NCBI RefSeq assembly: GCF_003336705.1
Contig: NZ_QMDL01000002.1
Span: 419,262 to 483,261, forward strand
Origin: Marinobacter litoralis
GTDB lineage: Bacteria; Pseudomonadota; Gammaproteobacteria; Pseudomonadales; Oleiphilaceae
Length of the DNA: 64,000 nucleotides
Reading direction: 5' to 3'
Shown in pieces: positions 51,512 through 61,011 of the stretch. Below the pieces are notes generated by a model. It was not told the origin of the DNA, did not search any database, and saw only the letters and a program-made list of their open reading frames with translations. Position 1 is the first letter of the stretch. Every line of letters begins with the position of its first letter. The position numbers and the translations under genes were made by a program.

Positions 51512-51583
51512 GCTTAACGCCGTAGGTAAGCCGCCGGTGCGCAGCTCAGCGCAGTACCGGTCGGCTTCACCAATTGGTTAAGA
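51512..51583 (-). other. integron attC recombination site, copy 1 (minus-strand orientation)
   Basis: On the minus strand the site ends in R' GTTAAGC (51512-51518) within GGCGTTAAGCACC, and begins TCTTAAC (51577-51583). The arms CTTAAC...GGT-AAGCCG-CCGGT and CTTAAC...GGTGAAGCCGACCGGT pair closely with two unpaired bases (G and A), the extrahelical bases typical of attC. At 72 bp it is within the normal attC size range. The upstream ORF's stop codon (51578-51580) lies in the R'' box, as often seen in cassettes. Confidence 0.8.
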
Positions 51584-52612
51584 ATTTTGTTCAAGCGTAA
51601 TTTCCACGGCATTGAAGAACTGACCGGAATTAGCAGTTTGTTGAACCCAATCTGCAAGTTTGACCGTAAAGCCCTGGCGTACGAAATCCTTGGCGACTGA
51701 CTCAAGGTATTCGGGGTGGATATCGAAACTGGCGAGCTTGAGCACTTCTGTTCCAATCTGGGTTAAAAGATAAACAGGCATTTTTACTTGTTTTTTAGGG
51801 TCGTCGTTCTCAAGAAGCATCACCTTATTATTAGCAGTGATTGCCTGGAAAAACATGTCTTCTGATAAGCTCCCTATAGAAGATGTCAGCCCGGTTGCCT
51901 CAACGCCAGACAACACTCCGATATCTTGCAGAAACATCAACTTAGAAAAATTTATCCCTTCACTCTCTAGAAATTTGTCTTTCTCTCGGAAGATTCTTGA
52001 GGCAATAACAAAACGCGCCAGCTTGCTAATTAACAACGCTTCAGACCTTGAGAGTCCTTTCAAGAATTCTAGAGTACGCATGGAGTACGACCCTGGCTGT
52101 TTCACCTCACCGGCCAGAATCCGACCCCACAAATCTTGAAGCTCACTCGAAGATACTCGCCCTGCATAGTCTCTCCAGGCGAATAGCCAATCATCCTCTA
52201 CCGGATCTTCCGAAGGCTCCTGAGCATCATTCTGCAGAACGTCCTCGGCATTCAATATTGCCTTAGCAATGTTTGTTTCTCTCCTAATCCCTTCGGAGAG
52301 ATCGTTATTCATCACGCTCGTCGCAAGATCATCAAGGTTTAAAGTTGGCTCAACTCTGCCCAACTCATCTACTCTTTCCGGCGGTGCATTCAAGAGTTTG
52401 TTCGAATCACTGCCTTTAAGAGAGTATTTTCCTGCTTTAATGGCTTCGACTTCTTTTTCAACTTGCGCAATTTGAAGCATTTCGCTCTTTCGGATTTCAA
52501 TGCGTGCCTTTGCAACCCTTTTCTCCTGCCATGGAATCAGGAGTGAGCCAACACCTTTCTCAGCAAGTGTTTCCCAAAGCTTGATAAGCAATTTCTCACC
52601 GGGATAGTCCAT
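51578..52612 (-). CDS. DUF2806 protein, integron cassette gene
   Basis: A 344-aa protein with the DUF2806 signature: DDWLFAWRDYAGRVSSSELQ, LWGRILAGEVKQPGSYSMRT, LEFLKGLSRSEALLISK. The N terminus (GEKLLIKLWETLAEKGVGSL, LIPWQEKRVAKARIEIRK) is helical. The C-terminal region is not recognised. It lies directly upstream of attC1 with its stop inside that site. DUF2806 genes occur widely on mobile elements; function unknown, with a defence role possible. Confidence 0.75.
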   Translation of the reverse strand: MDYPGEKLLIKLWETLAEKGVGSLLIPWQEKRVAKARIEIRKSEMLQIAQVEKEVEAIKAGKYSLKGSDSNKLLNAPPERVDELGRVEPTLNLDDLATSVMNNDLSEGIRRETNIAKAILNAEDVLQNDAQEPSEDPVEDDWLFAWRDYAGRVSSSELQDLWGRILAGEVKQPGSYSMRTLEFLKGLSRSEALLISKLARFVIASRIFREKDKFLESEGINFSKLMFLQDIGVLSGVEATGLTSSIGSLSEDMFFQAITANNKVMLLENDDPKKQVKMPVYLLTQIGTEVLKLASFDIHPEYLESVAKDFVRQGFTVKLADWVQQTANSGQFFNAVEITLEQNS

Positions 52613-52916
52613 ATTTCCCTCTTATTCTTAACAGTGATTAGGTAGAGCGCTTAGTTATTGCAACAAGTTGACTGCCACAATCCGCGCCACCAATCACATA
52701 AAATTTAACGAAAAATCATAACCTTAAAAAAAGCCTGCGAATCCTAATGTATTCGCGTGACATACACATCATTGCAATAACGACGCGCGGGCGATGGTGT
52801 TATTACAGAGCATTATCTTCATGCTCCCAGACAAAAAGACAGCCAGCGCCATGTAATCTCCAACCGGCTGAAACAACGAGCTAAAGCGGCAAGCTCCTTC
52901 TGTAGGTACGCACACG
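52613..52916. other. AT-rich intergenic region, no gene seen
   Basis: 304 bases between the DUF2806 gene and the next ORF. It contains an inverted repeat, GTTATTGCAA near 52650 and TTGCAATAAC near 52770, about 110 bases apart. I could not identify an attC here, nor any coding ORF. The region resembles the composition of the neighbouring cassettes. Confidence 0.4.
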
Positions 52917-53417
52917 CTACCTCGCAGCCTTCATCGCCTCATACGCCTCACACAGCTCTTTCTTCTTTCTGAGAACCGCAGGTTCTCTGCTCCCCATCGC
53001 AGCGATCGTAGCTGCATTACAAGCTTGTCGCGCAGAATCCAGCTCATTCGTTTTCGTTGCCAAACCCACACTGGCGATTGTCGGCTTAAACGACATCGAC
53101 GCATTGCAATACATAGTCCGTAGCCTTGCGCGCTTTGGGTCCTGACTTGCCCCTTGGGACAACTCCGAACAAAGCGCACCGAACAATCTTTTTGCTTTCA
53201 CTGTGCATTTGGAGAAGCGCTGAAGATCCTGCCTGACATTACCGCATACACTCTGATCACGAATTCGCCAAATTTGGTGCTGGAAGGCTATGGTTTCGCC
53301 TTCGTACACGATTTCAACCGGTGTCACATGGATATTGCGAGACTCGGAAAAATGCGTTTCTACGCCAGTCTGTACCGCATTCAGGTACGCCGAAAACACA
53401 TAAGAAATCGGGTCCAA
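52917..53417 (-). CDS. hypothetical protein, 166 aa, TTG start
   Basis: Not recognised. The frame has no ATG before residue 100, so TTG 53417, which comes 7 bases after the NERD stop and behind GGAGTGAGAAG, is the plausible start. The protein has five cysteines (SVCGNVRQDL, SKCTVKAKRL, ALCSELSQG, MYCNASMSF, KELCEAYEAM) and a Lys/Arg-rich middle. It looks like the second gene of an operon with the NERD protein. Confidence 0.55.
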   Translation of the reverse strand: MDPISYVFSAYLNAVQTGVETHFSESRNIHVTPVEIVYEGETIAFQHQIWRIRDQSVCGNVRQDLQRFSKCTVKAKRLFGALCSELSQGASQDPKRARLRTMYCNASMSFKPTIASVGLATKTNELDSARQACNAATIAAMGSREPAVLRKKKELCEAYEAMKAAR

Positions 53418-53423
53418 CTCTTC

Positions 53424-54206
53424 TCACTCCGCCTTTAGATTCAAGATTCCGCGACAGGCCGGAAAGGCCTTACACCCCAGAAATTCGTTCCCGACATTAG
53501 CCCCACGTTTCACCGTCCGCTTTACCATGCTGTCATGGCATTTCGGACACTTAGGCTCATTCTCCTTTTTCGCCACAATCCGCTTAACATGCGCAGTATG
53601 TTGACGATGGTTTTTGAAGGTTGCTGCCAAACGGCCAGACTCGATGGCATCGAAAACGGACGTAACTTCGCTTTCTGTAAGTCGGTCTTCTGTGTAGCTT
53701 TTGATAAAGCGAATATAGTTACCGCCGTGAGTAACATTAGCGGGCATAGGCGTTTTAAACGTGGAGTCGCCCACAAAAACCACTAACGAACAAATCTGCT
53801 CATCTCTCAGACTCAAGAGGCTTTGTAGCGTTTTTACGTGTTTGTAGTTTTGGTGCAGCGGGTTCTGGAACTTCTGAGAGTGCTTGTAGATTTTCTGTGT
53901 CCAGAAGCGTTGCTTCTCGTTCCCGAAGATCCAGCCTTTCATATTCTTGGTTTCCACCACAAAAACGCCGTAACGGGAAACGATGATGTGGTCGATCTGG
54001 GTAGTGCCGTCCTCAGTTGGCAGGGTAACGTTCTTGATTAGGTGATAACGGGCTTTGTCTAGAAAGATTCGGGCGGATAGGTTAATCACCGCTTCCCCGG
54101 CTTTCCCTTTGAACCAAGGCGATTTGATGAGCGCCGCGAAGATGACTAGCGGGATCAGGTACCAGAGGTTACTAAAAAGAGGCTGTAATACCTGAGCGAA
54201 GTCCAT
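53424..54206 (-). CDS. membrane-anchored NERD protein with topoisomerase-type zinc ribbon
   Basis: A 260-aa protein: an N-terminal span (LFSNLWYLIPLVIFAALIKS), a NERD domain (TEDGTTQIDHIIVSRYGVFV, then VETKNMKGWIFGNEKQRFWT, with Asp, Glu and Lys), and a C-terminal zinc finger of the topoisomerase I type (KCPKCHDSMVKRTVKRGANV, GNEFLGCKAFPACRGIL). This is a common NERD architecture. It differs from the NERD protein at 49043, which lacks a span. Function unproven. Confidence 0.82.
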   Translation of the reverse strand: MDFAQVLQPLFSNLWYLIPLVIFAALIKSPWFKGKAGEAVINLSARIFLDKARYHLIKNVTLPTEDGTTQIDHIIVSRYGVFVVETKNMKGWIFGNEKQRFWTQKIYKHSQKFQNPLHQNYKHVKTLQSLLSLRDEQICSLVVFVGDSTFKTPMPANVTHGGNYIRFIKSYTEDRLTESEVTSVFDAIESGRLAATFKNHRQHTAHVKRIVAKKENEPKCPKCHDSMVKRTVKRGANVGNEFLGCKAFPACRGILNLKAE

Positions 54207-54314
54207 CCGTTATCCTTAACAGCGGCAAAAGTCCGTTTTCTATAGCTACACATTAACCTACCGTTAAGCAAGCTGACTACCCCTCGATGTCAAAAATGTG
54301 AAAACCCATTACGT

Positions 54315-54341
54315 AAAAAGCCGCTTGGTTTCCCTAGCGGC
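54315..54341 (-). terminator. intrinsic terminator at the end of the urea operon
   Basis: On the minus strand GCCGCT pairs with AGCGGC (54336-54341 / 54320-54325), followed by TTTTTACG. It stands 30-50 bases after the ureJ stop and closes the urt-ure transcription unit. Confidence 0.75.
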
Positions 54342-54372
54342 CTTGTCTGCTACTTTAGTGAACGTGTGGGTA

Positions 54373-54948
54373 TTAGGCCGCCGCCAAATACGCCCCCGCA
54401 ACCGCCAGCACACCACCTACCCCACGGCTGAAGCGGCTATCGGCTTTCAACATCAGGCCACCCAGCCCACGCCCAACCAAGGTGATCGCAAGGGTGGCGA
54501 TGGAGAAGCCAGCCAGGTACGCCGCCAGTGTTGCGCCTTCGGGCATTTCTGCGCCGTGGGCAAAGCCGTGGAACAGCATGAACGCGCCAACCAGGGTGCC
54601 ACCCACGGCAGTCGGAAGTTTCGCCAGCGTGGCAATGAGGATGCCGGCCACCAATACTGAGAAGGTGATGCCGGTTTCAACGCCGGGCACGCTCAGGCCG
54701 CCCCAAGCGAGGGCTGCGCCGCCTATCATTCCCCCGATCACGAAGGCTGGGGTCGCGTTTTTCATGAGTTTGTTTTGGCGCACGCTCCAGAAGCCAATGG
54801 CGGCCATGGCCAGCAGGTGATCCAGGCCTAACATTGGGTGCAGTAACCCGCTGGTGAAGCCGCCTTCGGTGTGGCCGGGGTGGGCCATGGCGGATGCAGA
54901 GGCAGTTAGTAGCGCGGCGGCGGTGAGTAGTTTTGAAGTCAGTTTCAT
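54373..54948 (-). CDS. ureJ: HupE/UreJ family nickel permease
   Basis: A 191-aa inner-membrane protein. After a signal-like N terminus (LLTAAALLTASASAMAHPGH) come the HupE/UreJ motif HPGHTEGGFTSGLLHPMLGL then DHLLAMAAIGFWSVR, and FHGFAHGAEMPEGATLAAYL. The His and Asp of HPMLGLDH in the first span are the metal-binding residues of this family, which transports nickel or cobalt. It is the last gene of the urease operon, so it most likely supplies nickel to urease. Confidence 0.88.
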   Translation of the reverse strand: MKLTSKLLTAAALLTASASAMAHPGHTEGGFTSGLLHPMLGLDHLLAMAAIGFWSVRQNKLMKNATPAFVIGGMIGGAALAWGGLSVPGVETGITFSVLVAGILIATLAKLPTAVGGTLVGAFMLFHGFAHGAEMPEGATLAAYLAGFSIATLAITLVGRGLGGLMLKADSRFSRGVGGVLAVAGAYLAAA

Positions 54949-54991
54949 TGTGTTGCTCCTGGTGGTTCTAAAATCGTTTTAGTTAGGTTGC

Positions 54992-55630
<639 letters not shown>

Positions 55631-55653
55631 AGCTATGTCTCCTCAATCGTTCT

Positions 55654-56349
55654 TCAGCTTCTGAAAAGCCGTGAATACTGTGTTTCGTGTAAGGCACTTC
55701 CGAGCGCCAATCCCGGCAGGATGGGCCCGAGTTCGTGATCGTTCCGTTCCAACGCTGTGTCCACTGCGATTGCCAGTTGCGGCCGCAGCTGTTCGATGAT
55801 GCGCTGGGCGGAGGTGTGGCCTAGAGGCAGCGCTTTGCAGGCCACCGCCAGCTGGTTTTCCAGCCAGGCCCAGGCGAAGCCGAGCAGGGTTTGGCGCACG
55901 GGCACACACCGCTGGTGGGCCACCCAGGCGAACATGGTGATGTAGCCGGGGTCTTCCGGTATCAGGTGTGGCTTGGGCAGCAGCTCCAAGTTGCGCAGCA
56001 GGGTCACAAGGGCCGCGCCAAGGCGGCTGTCTTCGTCGCTCAGTTCGGCGGTTTCCCGGGTAGCGTGCAGCCAGTCGTTCCACTGCGCCAGCGCTTCGGC
56101 ATCGCTGTTGGCCCAGGCGTTTTGCAGCCGCACCAGCAGGGGCAGTTCGCAGCGGCTGAGGCCATCTTCGAGTACGCCTTCAATCCACTGGGCCAGTTCG
56201 GCTTCGTTGTTCACCCAACCCAATTCAAAGGCACTTTCCAAACCTTGTGACCAGGCAAAGGCGCCGATGGGCAGTGCCGGGCTGACCAGTTGCATCAGGC
56301 CCAGCAATGCCAGATCACTCCCCTGCGGGGTGGCGGCCTCAGTGGGCAT
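55654..56349 (-). CDS. ureF: urease accessory protein UreF
   Basis: A 231-aa all-helical UreF. Key stretches: LLGLMQLVSPALPIGAFAWS, QGLESAFELGWVNNEAELAQ, PLGHTSAQRIIEQLRPQLAI and the end PGLALGSALHETQYSRLFRS. It regulates UreG GTPase activity and forms the UreDFG complex. Start ATG 56349 lies inside the ureE tail, overlapping its stop by 11 bp; the longer reading is only a shadow of the His-rich ureE sequence. Confidence 0.9.
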   Translation of the reverse strand: MPTEAATPQGSDLALLGLMQLVSPALPIGAFAWSQGLESAFELGWVNNEAELAQWIEGVLEDGLSRCELPLLVRLQNAWANSDAEALAQWNDWLHATRETAELSDEDSRLGAALVTLLRNLELLPKPHLIPEDPGYITMFAWVAHQRCVPVRQTLLGFAWAWLENQLAVACKALPLGHTSAQRIIEQLRPQLAIAVDTALERNDHELGPILPGLALGSALHETQYSRLFRS

Positions 56350-56887
56350 GTGCGTGGTTGTGGCCATGGCTGTGCCCGTGGTCGTGATCGTGTGAATGGC
56401 TGTGGCTTTGGCCATGCCCGTGGGAATACCCGGCTTGGGTGTAGGCACCGGGTTCCGGGTCGAACGGGGCAGTGTGGTGGGTCAGGGTTGCGCCCAAACG
56501 TTCCGCCAGTTCTTCCAGTACGTGGTCCGGGGTGATGCGCACGTATGCGCCCTGCTCGTCCATGCCGATGGCCAGCGTTACGTGGCGATTGCCCAAGTGG
56601 TAACACAGGCGCGCCAGTGGCTGGCCGTTTTCGATGCGGGCGGTGACTACCTGTTCTTCGGCGGCGCGAATGCAGACGATCTCGCCGGTTTTGGCTTGCA
56701 GCAGGTCGCCGTCGCGAAGCACCGGGCCGCGATCTAAAAACAGGCCTACGTCTACCTTGGTTTCGGTGCTCGCCCGCAAACGGCCGCGGATGCGCAGCTC
56801 GTAGGGCAGAGTCAGGTTGTCCAGAATCTCGCCGGGGTCGATCCCGGCGTGGTTCGCATCGCCAAGGCGTTTTGTTAGTTCCAACAT
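56339..56887 (-). CDS. ureE: urease nickel metallochaperone UreE
   Basis: A 182-aa UreE. N-terminal beta domain (LELTKRLGDANHAGIDPGEI, NLTLPYELRIRGRLRASTET), the conserved nickel site in YHLGNRHVTLAIGMDE and the C-terminal His-rich tail of about 26 residues (GHGQSHSHSHDHDHGHSHGH and further). The long His tail marks a strong nickel store, as in Klebsiella UreE. ATG 56887 after GGAGAA. Overlaps ureF. Confidence 0.92.
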   Translation of the reverse strand: MLELTKRLGDANHAGIDPGEILDNLTLPYELRIRGRLRASTETKVDVGLFLDRGPVLRDGDLLQAKTGEIVCIRAAEEQVVTARIENGQPLARLCYHLGNRHVTLAIGMDEQGAYVRITPDHVLEELAERLGATLTHHTAPFDPEPGAYTQAGYSHGHGQSHSHSHDHDHGHSHGHNHAHAH

Positions 56888-56909
56888 AATCGGTTCTCCA
56901 ATTCCCGGC

Positions 56910-58613
56910 TCAGAACAAATGGTAGCGCTGGGCCAGGGGCAGTTCGGTGGCGGGCTCACAGGTGAGCAGTTCGCCGTCTGCGTGTACTTCGTAGGTTTGC
57001 GGGTCCACGGTGATGTGCGGGCACGCGTCGTTCAGTTTCATGTCTTTTTTGCGAACACTCCGCACGCCTTTGCAGGCGGACAAGGGGCTGTCTAACCCCA
57101 GCTCTTCACCAATGTTGGCGTCCAGCGCGGCCTGGCTGACGAAGGTCAGGCGGGTGGCACTGGCGGCTTTGCCGAAGGCGCCGAACATGGGGCGGTAATG
57201 CACCGGCTGCGGTGTGGGAATCGAGGCATTCGGGTCACCCATGGGAGCGGCCGCAATCATGCCGCCCTTGAGGATGGTGGCCGGTTTTACGCCAAAGAAG
57301 GCAGGGCTCCACAGCACCAAGTCCGCCAGTTTGCCCACTTCCACCGAGCCAACTTCGTGGGCGATGCCGTGAGTGATGGCAGAGTTGATGGTGTATTTGG
57401 CGATGTAGCGTTTGGCGCGGAAGTTGTCGGCGCCTCGTTCCTGGTCTTCCGGCAATAGGCCGCGCTGCACTTTCATTTTGTGGGCGGTTTGCCAGGTGCG
57501 ACACACCACTTCGCCCACCCGGCCCATGGCCTGGGAGTCGGAGGAGATCATGGAGATCACGCCGATATCGTGCAGGATGTCTTCGGCGGCGATGGTTTCC
57601 CGGCGGATGCGGGAGTCAGCGAAGGCCACGTCTTCGGGGATGTTCGGGTCCAAGTGGTGGCACACCATCAGCATGTCGAGGTGTTCGTCTACGGTGTTTA
57701 CGGTGTAGGGCCGGGTCGGGTTGGTGGACGACGGCAGTACGTAATCCTTGGAGCAGGCGGTGATTATGTCGGGTGCGTGGCCGCCGCCCGCGCCTTCGGT
57801 GTGGAAGGTGTGGATGCAGCGGCCTTTGAACGCGGCGAGGGTGTCTTCCACGAAGCCGGATTCGTTCAGGGTGTCGGTGTGGATGGCCACCTGGATGTCG
57901 TACTGGTCCGCCACGGTCAGGCAGTTGTCGATGCTGGCCGGGCTGGTGCCCCAGTCTTCGTGCAGTTTGAGGCCGATGACACCGGCTTTGATTTGCGCTT
58001 CCAGCCCTTCGGGGAGGCTGGCGTTGCCTTTGCCCAAAAAGCCGATGTTCACGGGCAGGCTATCAACGGCTTGCAGCATTTTACCCATGTGCCAGGCACC
58101 GGGGGTGCAGGTGGTGGCGTTGGTGCCGGTGGCCGGGCCGGTGCCACCCCCGAGCATGGTGGTGATGCCGCTCATCAGGGCTTCTTCTACCTGTTGGGGG
58201 CAGATGAAGTGGATGTGGGGGTCGATGCCGCCAGCGGTGAGGATCTTGCCTTCGCCGGCAATGATTTCAGTGCCGGGGCCGATGACGATGGTGACGTCTG
58301 GCTGGGTGTCGGGGTTGCCGGCTTTGCCGATGGCGGCGATGCGGCCTTTTTGGATGCCTACGTCGGCTTTGACGATGCCCCACCAGTCCAGGATTAGGGC
58401 GTTGGTGATGACGGTGTCCATGACGGCATCGTCTGCACGCTGGCTTTGGCCCATGCCGTCGCGGATGACTTTGCCGCCGCCGAATTTTACTTCGTCGCCG
58501 TAGTGGGTGTGGTCTTGTTCTACTTCGATCCACAGTTCGGTGTCGCCCAGGCGCACGCGGTCACCCACGGTGGGGCCGTACATGTCGGCGTAGGCTTGTC
58601 TGCTTATTTTCAT
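56910..58613 (-). CDS. ureC: urease alpha subunit (catalytic)
   Basis: A 567-aa UreC, the full usual length. The dinuclear nickel ligands are visible: [18 protein letters not shown], the carbamylated lysine in [47 protein letters not shown] and the flap [20 protein letters not shown]. It hydrolyses urea to ammonia and carbamate. Separated from ureB by 147 bp that contain a large inverted repeat. Confidence 0.95.
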   Translation of the reverse strand: MKISRQAYADMYGPTVGDRVRLGDTELWIEVEQDHTHYGDEVKFGGGKVIRDGMGQSQRADDAVMDTVITNALILDWWGIVKADVGIQKGRIAAIGKAGNPDTQPDVTIVIGPGTEIIAGEGKILTAGGIDPHIHFICPQQVEEALMSGITTMLGGGTGPATGTNATTCTPGAWHMGKMLQAVDSLPVNIGFLGKGNASLPEGLEAQIKAGVIGLKLHEDWGTSPASIDNCLTVADQYDIQVAIHTDTLNESGFVEDTLAAFKGRCIHTFHTEGAGGGHAPDIITACSKDYVLPSSTNPTRPYTVNTVDEHLDMLMVCHHLDPNIPEDVAFADSRIRRETIAAEDILHDIGVISMISSDSQAMGRVGEVVCRTWQTAHKMKVQRGLLPEDQERGADNFRAKRYIAKYTINSAITHGIAHEVGSVEVGKLADLVLWSPAFFGVKPATILKGGMIAAAPMGDPNASIPTPQPVHYRPMFGAFGKAASATRLTFVSQAALDANIGEELGLDSPLSACKGVRSVRKKDMKLNDACPHITVDPQTYEVHADGELLTCEPATELPLAQRYHLF

Positions 58614-58648
58614 GTTATTCCTCTATGAAATTGGGTGCCGGGGCCGAT

Positions 58649-58746
58649 CGGGTAAGGCTTTCCAGGAACCGCTCCTAGCGGCACATCCATGTGGCGCTTG
58701 TTCTCCGGCATCCATGCCTCCGCACATTCCTGGAAAGCCTTACCCG
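58649..58746. repeat. structured element with 20-bp perfect inverted repeat between ureB and ureC
   Basis: CGGGTAAGGCTTTCCAGGAA (58649-58668) is the exact reverse complement of 58727-58746. The 58 bases between can form three further small hairpins, CCGCT-CCT-AGCGG, CACAT-CC-ATGTG and GGCAT-CC-ATGCC. As RNA this would give a long stem capped by a multi-branched loop. It could be a mobile MITE-like unit or a mRNA processing or stability element. Neither choice is settled by sequence. Confidence 0.7.
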
Positions 58747-58760
58747 CTCGTCCCTCTTAG

Positions 58761-59078
58761 CTATTTCGTGGAGTCCAGCGGGCCCATTACTTCGCCACGG
58801 AATCCATAGATTTTTCGTTTGCCAACGAACGGAATCAGGGTGACGGAGCGGGTTTGGCCGGGTTCGAAACGGATGGCGGTGCCGGCGGCAACGTCTAGCC
58901 GCAAACCGCGGGCTTTGGCTCGGTCGAAGTTGAGTGCGGGGTTGGCTTCGGCGAAGTGGTAGTGGGAGCCGATTTGTATGGGGCGGTCGCCGGTGTTGGC
59001 GACGTCCAGCGTGACGCGTTCGCGGCCGGCGCAGAGTTCGATGTCGCCTTCGCGGATTTGGAATTCACCGGGAGTCAT
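58761..59078 (-). CDS. ureB: urease beta subunit
   Basis: A 105-aa Ure[61 protein letters not shown] and [20 protein letters not shown]. Structural subunit of the urease trimer. It ends directly before the structured element. Confidence 0.95.
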   Translation of the reverse strand: MTPGEFQIREGDIELCAGRERVTLDVANTGDRPIQIGSHYHFAEANPALNFDRAKARGLRLDVAAGTAIRFEPGQTRSVTLIPFVGKRKIYGFRGEVMGPLDSTK

Positions 59079-59088
59079 GACGCGGTCC

Positions 59089-59391
59089 TTACACTATTGG
59101 GTTGTGGACGGTGACGAGTTTCGTTCCGTCCGGGAAGGTGGCTTCCACTTGCACTTCGTGGATCATGTCGGCGATGCCGTCCATGACGTCTTCACGGGTG
59201 AGGATTTCGGTGCCGGCGCTCATGAGTTCGGCTACGGTGCGGCCTTCGCGGGCGCCTTCCATGATTTCGGCGCTGATCAGGGCGATGGCTTCGGGGTAGT
59301 TCAGTTTCAGGCCTTTGGCTTTGCGGCGTTCGGCCAGCAGGGCGGCGGTGAACAGCAGCAGTTTGTCTTTGTCTCTGGGGGTGAGTTCCAT
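59089..59391 (-). CDS. ureA: urease gamma subunit
   Basis: A 100-aa UreA with the standard start [40 protein letters not shown] and [19 protein letters not shown]. 10 bp before ureB in the same operon. Confidence 0.95.
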   Translation of the reverse strand: MELTPRDKDKLLLFTAALLAERRKAKGLKLNYPEAIALISAEIMEGAREGRTVAELMSAGTEILTREDVMDGIADMIHEVQVEATFPDGTKLVTVHNPIV

Positions 59392-59419
59392 AACGTGTTC
59401 CGTTGTTATTTGTTGGGCT

Positions 59420-60316
59420 TCAGGTGAGCCAGATTCTGGGTGTGTGGGCCGGTAAGCCGGTGAGCATGGGCCGCAGCAGGTGCCAGGCTTGTTCGCACAG
59501 GGCCCAGGCTTCGTTGCGTTCGGTTCCGAGGTAGCGCAGTAACAGCACGCCTCTGCGGCGGGTCACGGCCCAGCGGTTGTGGTCCGGAAGCTGTTCTCTG
59601 AGGGCTTCGATGGCGGCCGCTTCATCGCTCAGACCAACCGCCCAGAGTGTTGCTTGGACGGTGGCACCGCCCTGGCCCCAATGGCCGGTGAACCGGCGAT
59701 GGGTTGGGTCCAGTAACTGGCGTTCCAGCCATAGAGGTTTGCCATCTAGGCTCAGGTGAAAGCGTTGTTCCAGCGCGCCGGTGACGAAGGGCAGTTCGCT
59801 GGCCGGGCGGCCGAGGGCGAGCACTTCCCATCCGAGGGTTTTGGCACCGCTTTCCAGTTCAACGGTGGTGGTTTGTTCGCCCCGGGAGCCGTCAAAGGCG
59901 ATGGTTTCTTGGGGCAGGTATTCCAGCGTTGCGTCTTTGGCCACCTGCAATCGGGTGTGCTGCGCCCAGGCTACGCCGTGGCTGTCGGCTTTGTAGAGTT
60001 TGGCGGCGGCCGGGGTGGTCAGCAGGGTGTGGCCGCCTTCGGCTACGGTGGCTTCGATGCGCAGTTGGTCACCACTGACCAAACCGCCGGGCGGATGCAG
60101 CAGGTACACGTGGCAGCAGCCGTGTTTGCCTTCCGGATAGAACGGGCGCTGTACCCGCAAGGGGCCCGTGTGCCGGCGGCGCACCATGCGGGTGACCGGC
60201 TCTGCACTGCCCTCGTTTCGGGATTCGAAACCGAGGGACAGTGAGGCCGCCCAGCGCCGTTCGGTATCGAACCGATGGCCAGAGCTATGGGTCGCGATGG
60301 GTTGGTACGCGGTCAT
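59420..60316 (-). CDS. ureD: urease accessory protein UreD
   Basis: A 298-aa UreD/UreH with the family core [60 protein letters not shown] and [15 protein letters not shown]. It scaffolds UreF and UreG on apo-urease. The ATG overlaps the urtE stop by 3 bp (ATGA), so the urea transporter and urease genes are translationally joined. Confidence 0.92.
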   Translation of the reverse strand: MTAYQPIATHSSGHRFDTERRWAASLSLGFESRNEGSAEPVTRMVRRRHTGPLRVQRPFYPEGKHGCCHVYLLHPPGGLVSGDQLRIEATVAEGGHTLLTTPAAAKLYKADSHGVAWAQHTRLQVAKDATLEYLPQETIAFDGSRGEQTTTVELESGAKTLGWEVLALGRPASELPFVTGALEQRFHLSLDGKPLWLERQLLDPTHRRFTGHWGQGGATVQATLWAVGLSDEAAAIEALREQLPDHNRWAVTRRRGVLLLRYLGTERNEAWALCEQAWHLLRPMLTGLPAHTPRIWLT

Positions 60317-61011
60317 ACGGTCAGGTGCTTTTTGATCAGCTCGTCGCTCAGGCCTGCAATTTCCCCTTCCGCGACTCGCCGGCCCCGGTCGAGGATGGCG
60401 AAGCGGTCGGCGTATTTTCGGGCGAACGGGAGTTTTTGTTCCACCAGCAGCACCGTCAGGCCGTCTTCTTCGATCAGTTTGCGAATCACTTCGCCAATCT
60501 GCGCCACGATGTTGGGTTGTATGCCCTCACCCGGCTCGTCGAGGATCAGCAGCTTCGGTTCAATCACCAGCGCCCGGCCGATGGCCAGCTGCTGTTGCTG
60601 GCCGCCGGAGAGGTCGCCGCCGCGGCGGTGTTTCATTTCTTTGAGCACCGGGAACAGCTCGTAGATGCGTTCGGGGATTTTCTTGCTGCCGTCTTTTCGT
60701 ACCGCCAGGCCAGTGCGCAGATTTTCTTCGACGGTCAGCAGCGGAAAAATCTGCCGGCCTTGGGGCACGTAGCCGATGCCCAAGCGGGAGCGGTCTTCGA
60801 TTTTCTTTTGGGTGAGTTCCACGTCGCCCGCCAATGCCATGTTGCCGCTTTTGACGGTTTCTTCACCCATGATGCATTTCATCAGCGTGGTTTTACCCAC
60901 GCCGTTTCGCCCCATCACGCAGGTGCATTGGCCTTGGGGGATGTCGAGTTCCAGGTCCCAGAGGGTGTGGCTTTCGCCGTAGTATTGGTTGAGTTTCTCG
61001 ATCTTGAGCAT
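60313..61011 (-). CDS. urtE: urea ABC transporter ATP-binding protein UrtE
   Basis: A 232-aa ABC ATPase of the branched-chain/urea type: Walker A GRNGVGKTTLMK, signature LSGGQQQQLAIGRAL, Walker B LLILDEPGEGIQPNIV and VLLVEQKLPFARKYADRFAI. It pairs with UrtD. ATG 61011 is the start; the longer reading frame upstream is antisense or alternate-frame sequence of urtD. Confidence 0.93.
   Translation of the reverse strand: MLKIEKLNQYYGESHTLWDLELDIPQGQCTCVMGRNGVGKTTLMKCIMGEETVKSGNMALAGDVELTQKKIEDRSRLGIGYVPQGRQIFPLLTVEENLRTGLAVRKDGSKKIPERIYELFPVLKEMKHRRGGDLSGGQQQQLAIGRALVIEPKLLILDEPGEGIQPNIVAQIGEVIRKLIEEDGLTVLLVEQKLPFARKYADRFAILDRGRRVAEGEIAGLSDELIKKHLTV

Noticed and set aside
52650..52781. 10-bp inverted repeat GTTATTGCAA / TTGCAATAAC about 110 bases apart, considered as attC or insertion ends
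   Set aside because: No GTTRRRY-type boxes, no target duplication and no transposase; too little to name.
54222..54270. CTTAAC...GTTAAGC boxes resembling a third attC
   Set aside because: The boxes are only about 45 bases apart and the arms between them are not complementary, so a chance match is more likely.
57480..58397. Long plus-strand open frame (305 codons) opposite ureC
   Set aside because: It is antisense to the well-supported urease alpha gene; its composition (Val/Gly/Asp-rich) is the mirror of ureC codon use and no ribosome site precedes it.
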